From Bacteroidota bacterium (GTDB taxonomy: Bacteria > Bacteroidota > Bacteroidia > AKYH767-A > OLB10): a stretch of DNA of 64,000 nt. Positions 61,719 to 64,000 of this stretch are shown here, piece after piece; position 1 is the first letter of the stretch; each line of letters starts with the position of its first letter. Made by a program: the position numbers and the translations under genes. The DNA lies in assembly GCA_016713925.1 (NCBI GenBank), contig JADJOH010000007.1, positions 1 through 64,000 on the forward strand, given 5' to 3'. The notes under the pieces were generated by a model. It had not been told where the DNA came from and made no database searches. It saw only the letters and a program-made list of their open reading frames with translations.

Positions 61719-61726
61719 TAATTTTG
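61719..61726 (+). promoter_or_regulatory. -7 promoter element of pyrG
   Basis: TAATTTTG, an exact TAnnTTTG match, 18 nt before the pyrG ATG. A TTG lies 15 bp upstream, shorter than the usual spacer. Confidence 0.45.
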
Positions 61727-61744
61727 CCGAAACTCCCGCACACC

Positions 61745-63421
61745 ATGTCACCTGTAAGCACAACCTCTGTCCGTTATGTATTCGTAACCGGAGGGGTAAC
61801 CTCTTCCTTAGGAAAAGGAATTATCTCCGCTTCTCTAGCTAAATTATTGCAAGCCAGAGGGTATAGGGTGACCATTCAAAAGCTGGATCCTTATATTAAT
61901 GTGGATCCGGGTACATTGAATCCTTACGAACACGGGGAATGTTTCGTCACCAATGACGGCGCTGAAACTGATCTCGACCTCGGTCATTACGAGCGCTTTT
62001 TAGATATCCCAACCTCACAGTCAAATAACGTCACCACCGGACGGATATACCAAACCGTTATTAACCGGGAGCGGGAGGGAGCGTATCTGGGAAAAACGGT
62101 GCAGGTGATTCCGCATATTACCGATGAAATCAAACGTCGTATTAAATTGCTCGGGGAAACCGGCGAATACGATATAGTGATTACGGAAATTGGTGGAACA
62201 GTAGGAGATATTGAATCCTTGCCGTATATCGAGTCTGTGCGTCAGATGATTTGGGAGATGGGCTCCTCGAATGCAGCAGTTATTCATCTGACTTTATTAC
62301 CTTATTTAAGTACAACCGGGGAACTCAAGACCAAGCCTACTCAACACTCCGTTAAAATGTTATTAGAGTATGGTATTCAGCCGGATGTACTTGTTTGCCG
62401 TACCGAAAAACCGGTTTCGAATGATTTGCGTCGTAAGATTGCCTTGTTCTGCAATGTTAATATCAATGCAGTTATTGAATCTATTGATGCTTCAACGATT
62501 TATGAAGTTCCTTTGATGATGCTAAAAGAACAGCTCGACAAGGTAATTATCAATAAACTGAAGTTGCCTTTGAAGCAGGAGCCCGATATGTTGGCATGGA
62601 AGGATTTTCTGGGCAAATTGAAAAATCCGGTCTATGAAGTTCGTATTGCGCTGATAGGTAAGTATATTGAGTTGAAAGATGCTTATAAGTCTATTGCGGA
62701 ATCATTTATTCATGCCGGTGTCTCTAATGAATGCAAGGTGAAACTGGAATGGATTCATTCAGAAAAGCTCGATGCCGGAAATGTCAAATCTACACTGGGA
62801 AGTATGCATGCTATTTTGGTGGCCCCCGGTTTCGGTGAAAGAGGTATCGAAGGTAAAATTGCAGCCATTCGCTTTGCCAGGGAAAACAAAATTCCATTCT
62901 TAGGAATATGTCTGGGAATGCAATGCGCTGTAGTAGAATTTGCCAGAAATGTCCTGGGATTCGCAGATGCTCATTCTACTGAAGTGTCACCGGAATCCAA
63001 TTACCCTGTTATAGATATGATGGAGGATCAAAAAGATATTCAGCATAAAGGGGGTACCATGCGTCTGGGTGAGTTTCCTTGTTCAATTGTGAAAGGAACG
63101 AAGGCGTATCATGTGTATGGGAAATCAAAAGTCATGGAACGCCATCGCCATCGCTATGAGTTTAATAGTAAATACTTAAGTGATTTCGAGAAGGGGGGTA
63201 TGATTGCCTCCGGTATTAACCCGGATAATGGATTGGTAGAAATGGTGGAATTGAAAAATCACCCCTGGTTTATCGGCGTTCAGTTTCATCCGGAATATAA
63301 AAGTACTGTCCTGCATCCACACCCGCTTTTTGTTCGCTTCGTGAAGGCTGCCCTCGATAAATCCAACGGTACTCTACAAGAACCAAAGTCGGATGCAACG
63401 GCTGTGATTGTCAATAGTTGA
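61745..63421 (+). CDS. pyrG: CTP synthase
   Basis: A 558-residue enzyme that makes CTP from UTP, ATP and glutamine. The amidoligase domain begins YVFVTGGVTSSLGKGIISAS, then KLDPYINVDPGTLNPYEHGE. The glutaminase domain has the nucleophile in LGICLGMQCAVVEF and the His-Glu of FHPEYKST. The start is the ATG at 61745; the open frame extends upstream to 61601, but that part has no similarity to the family and crosses the -7 box. Confidence 0.97.
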   Translation: MSPVSTTSVRYVFVTGGVTSSLGKGIISASLAKLLQARGYRVTIQKLDPYINVDPGTLNPYEHGECFVTNDGAETDLDLGHYERFLDIPTSQSNNVTTGRIYQTVINREREGAYLGKTVQVIPHITDEIKRRIKLLGETGEYDIVITEIGGTVGDIESLPYIESVRQMIWEMGSSNAAVIHLTLLPYLSTTGELKTKPTQHSVKMLLEYGIQPDVLVCRTEKPVSNDLRRKIALFCNVNINAVIESIDASTIYEVPLMMLKEQLDKVIINKLKLPLKQEPDMLAWKDFLGKLKNPVYEVRIALIGKYIELKDAYKSIAESFIHAGVSNECKVKLEWIHSEKLDAGNVKSTLGSMHAILVAPGFGERGIEGKIAAIRFARENKIPFLGICLGMQCAVVEFARNVLGFADAHSTEVSPESNYPVIDMMEDQKDIQHKGGTMRLGEFPCSIVKGTKAYHVYGKSKVMERHRHRYEFNSKYLSDFEKGGMIASGINPDNGLVEMVELKNHPWFIGVQFHPEYKSTVLHPHPLFVRFVKAALDKSNGTLQEPKSDATAVIVNS

Positions 63422-63488
63422 ATTTTAGCGCCCTCTTTCGCTCTCTGATCCGCTAAGGATATGTATTTTTGCGAATAAATTTCCCTGA

Positions 63489-64000
63489 ATGGATCGTATG
63501 TCAATGATCGGGCTATTTCTTATTGGCCTGATACTTATAGGTAGTAGCATTTTTTTCGCCCCCACTGAGGAGGAAATGGCTGCATTAAAGAAGCAACAGG
63601 ATAGTATTGCCCTGATTGAAAAAGAGGTTGCGGCTAAAGCATCGGCTCAATTGAAAGCAGCCACCGTCGCGGCAGATTCCAATCTCACCGCACCTGCAAT
63701 TCCTGACTCTCTGAATGCGGATTCGGTAAATGCACTTTTACTTTCCGACAAACTAGGCGTTTTCTCAGCGGCAGGGCAAGGTGAGGAAGAAATTGTCAGT
63801 ATTGAAAATGAAGTTCTAAAAGTAAATCTGACTACCAGAGGTGGAAGGATTAAATCTGTCGAACTGAAGCAGTATAAAAACTTTGAAGGGAAACCGGTCC
63901 GGCTTTTTGAATCCGACTCTACCCGGTTTGGATTAAACTTTTTCGCGCAGAATAGAATCATCTCTACCAACGACTTGTATTTTAAAGCTTCCGGGAAAGG
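63489..64000 (+). CDS. yidC: Membrane protein insertase YidC, N-terminal part (cut by window end)
   Basis: The first 170 codons of YidC. MDRMSMIGLFLIGLILIGSS forms the first membrane helix, followed by FFAPTEEEMAALKKQQDSIA, an Ala/Ser-rich linker and the start of the periplasmic domain (VLKVNLTTRGGRIKSVELKQ, YKNFEGKPVRLF). The frame is open at the window edge. YidC inserts proteins into the inner membrane, alone or with SecYEG. It lies 67 nt after pyrG, and a -7 box TATTTTTG (63465-63472) precedes it. Confidence 0.93.
   Translation, partial: MDRMSMIGLFLIGLILIGSSIFFAPTEEEMAALKKQQDSIALIEKEVAAKASAQLKAATVAADSNLTAPAIPDSLNADSVNALLLSDKLGVFSAAGQGEEEIVSIENEVLKVNLTTRGGRIKSVELKQYKNFEGKPVRLFESDSTRFGLNFFAQNRIISTNDLYFKASGK

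Noticed and set aside
61601..61744. N-terminal extension of CTP synthase
   Set aside because: The extra 48 codons have no similarity to the family, and the -7 box lies inside them; the ATG at 61745 gives the normal N-terminus.

Overview
The window is a stretch of chromosome from a member of the Bacteroidota. The lineage signals are type IX secretion genes (porV, porU, a porP/sprF homologue), the gliding lipoprotein gldJ, cargo proteins with type A sorting tails, a fused secDF, the purH-mreBCD-mrdA order, a TonB receptor with a carboxypeptidase-regulatory domain, DUF5689 and DUF2851 proteins, and TAnnTTTG -7 promoter boxes. Nothing fixes the genus. No rRNA, tRNA, transposase, prophage or CRISPR array was seen, so this looks like ordinary core genome with a few accessory islands.

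Layout. 0-6.4 kb (minus): cell-shape operon purH, mreB, mreC, mreD, mrdA; mrdA and purH are broken in this sequence. 6.6-9.1 kb (plus): tyrosine catabolism, hmgA and hppD. 9.2-14.7 kb: a DUF5689 lipoprotein and TonB receptor (minus), divergent from a secreted endonuclease/exonuclease/phosphatase (plus). 14.8-18.8 kb (plus): polyphosphate metabolism, sixA, a lysine-rich histone-like protein, ppk1 and ppx. 19-22.5 kb (minus): SprT-like protein, feoB, feoA with a palindromic operator, and a 48-residue lipoprotein. 23-26.3 kb (plus): mlaE, mlaF and an L,D-transpeptidase. 26.3-32.3 kb: adenine deaminase, cold shock protein, recG, a repeat-rich intergenic region and ispF. 32.3-40.2 kb: T9SS locus porV-porU (minus) and porP/sprF-gldJ (plus). 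40.4-43.7 kb: ftsE with a small partner, and two convergent glycosyltransferases. 44-47 kb: secDF. 47.3-57.2 kb: a 2506-codon T9SS cargo protein, a second cargo protein coupled to it by an ATGA overlap, and an outer-membrane barrel. 57.2-61.4 kb (minus): sugar-nucleotide reductase-like protein, K+ channel-like protein, PspC, DUF2851 and SRPBCC proteins. 61.7-64 kb (plus): pyrG and the start of yidC, cut by the window edge.

How they fit together. Much of the window serves the envelope: MreBCD/PBP2/FtsE/L,D-transpeptidase shape the wall, SecDF/YidC move proteins across or into the inner membrane, MlaEF moves lipids, and PorU/PorV/GldJ export and attach surface cargo such as the 47-56 kb proteins. 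A second theme is phosphorus: a secreted phosphoesterase/nuclease with a TonB receptor lies next to the polyphosphate genes.

Quality caution. Six genes that should be intact (mrdA, purH, hmgA, feoB, an L,D-transpeptidase, a glycosyltransferase) carry frameshifts or a stop. Three of the frameshifts sit in A/T homopolymers and two more in short G runs. Sequencing or assembly error is the simplest explanation, and all are annotated below as fragments of otherwise normal genes.

The most unusual non-coding signal is a 50-bp tandem array (31212-31673) in which every unit encodes two small hairpins whose stems stay intact while loops and junctions vary. Next are three low-complexity tracts, two of them clearly heptameric, directly abutting the 3' ends of minus-strand genes.
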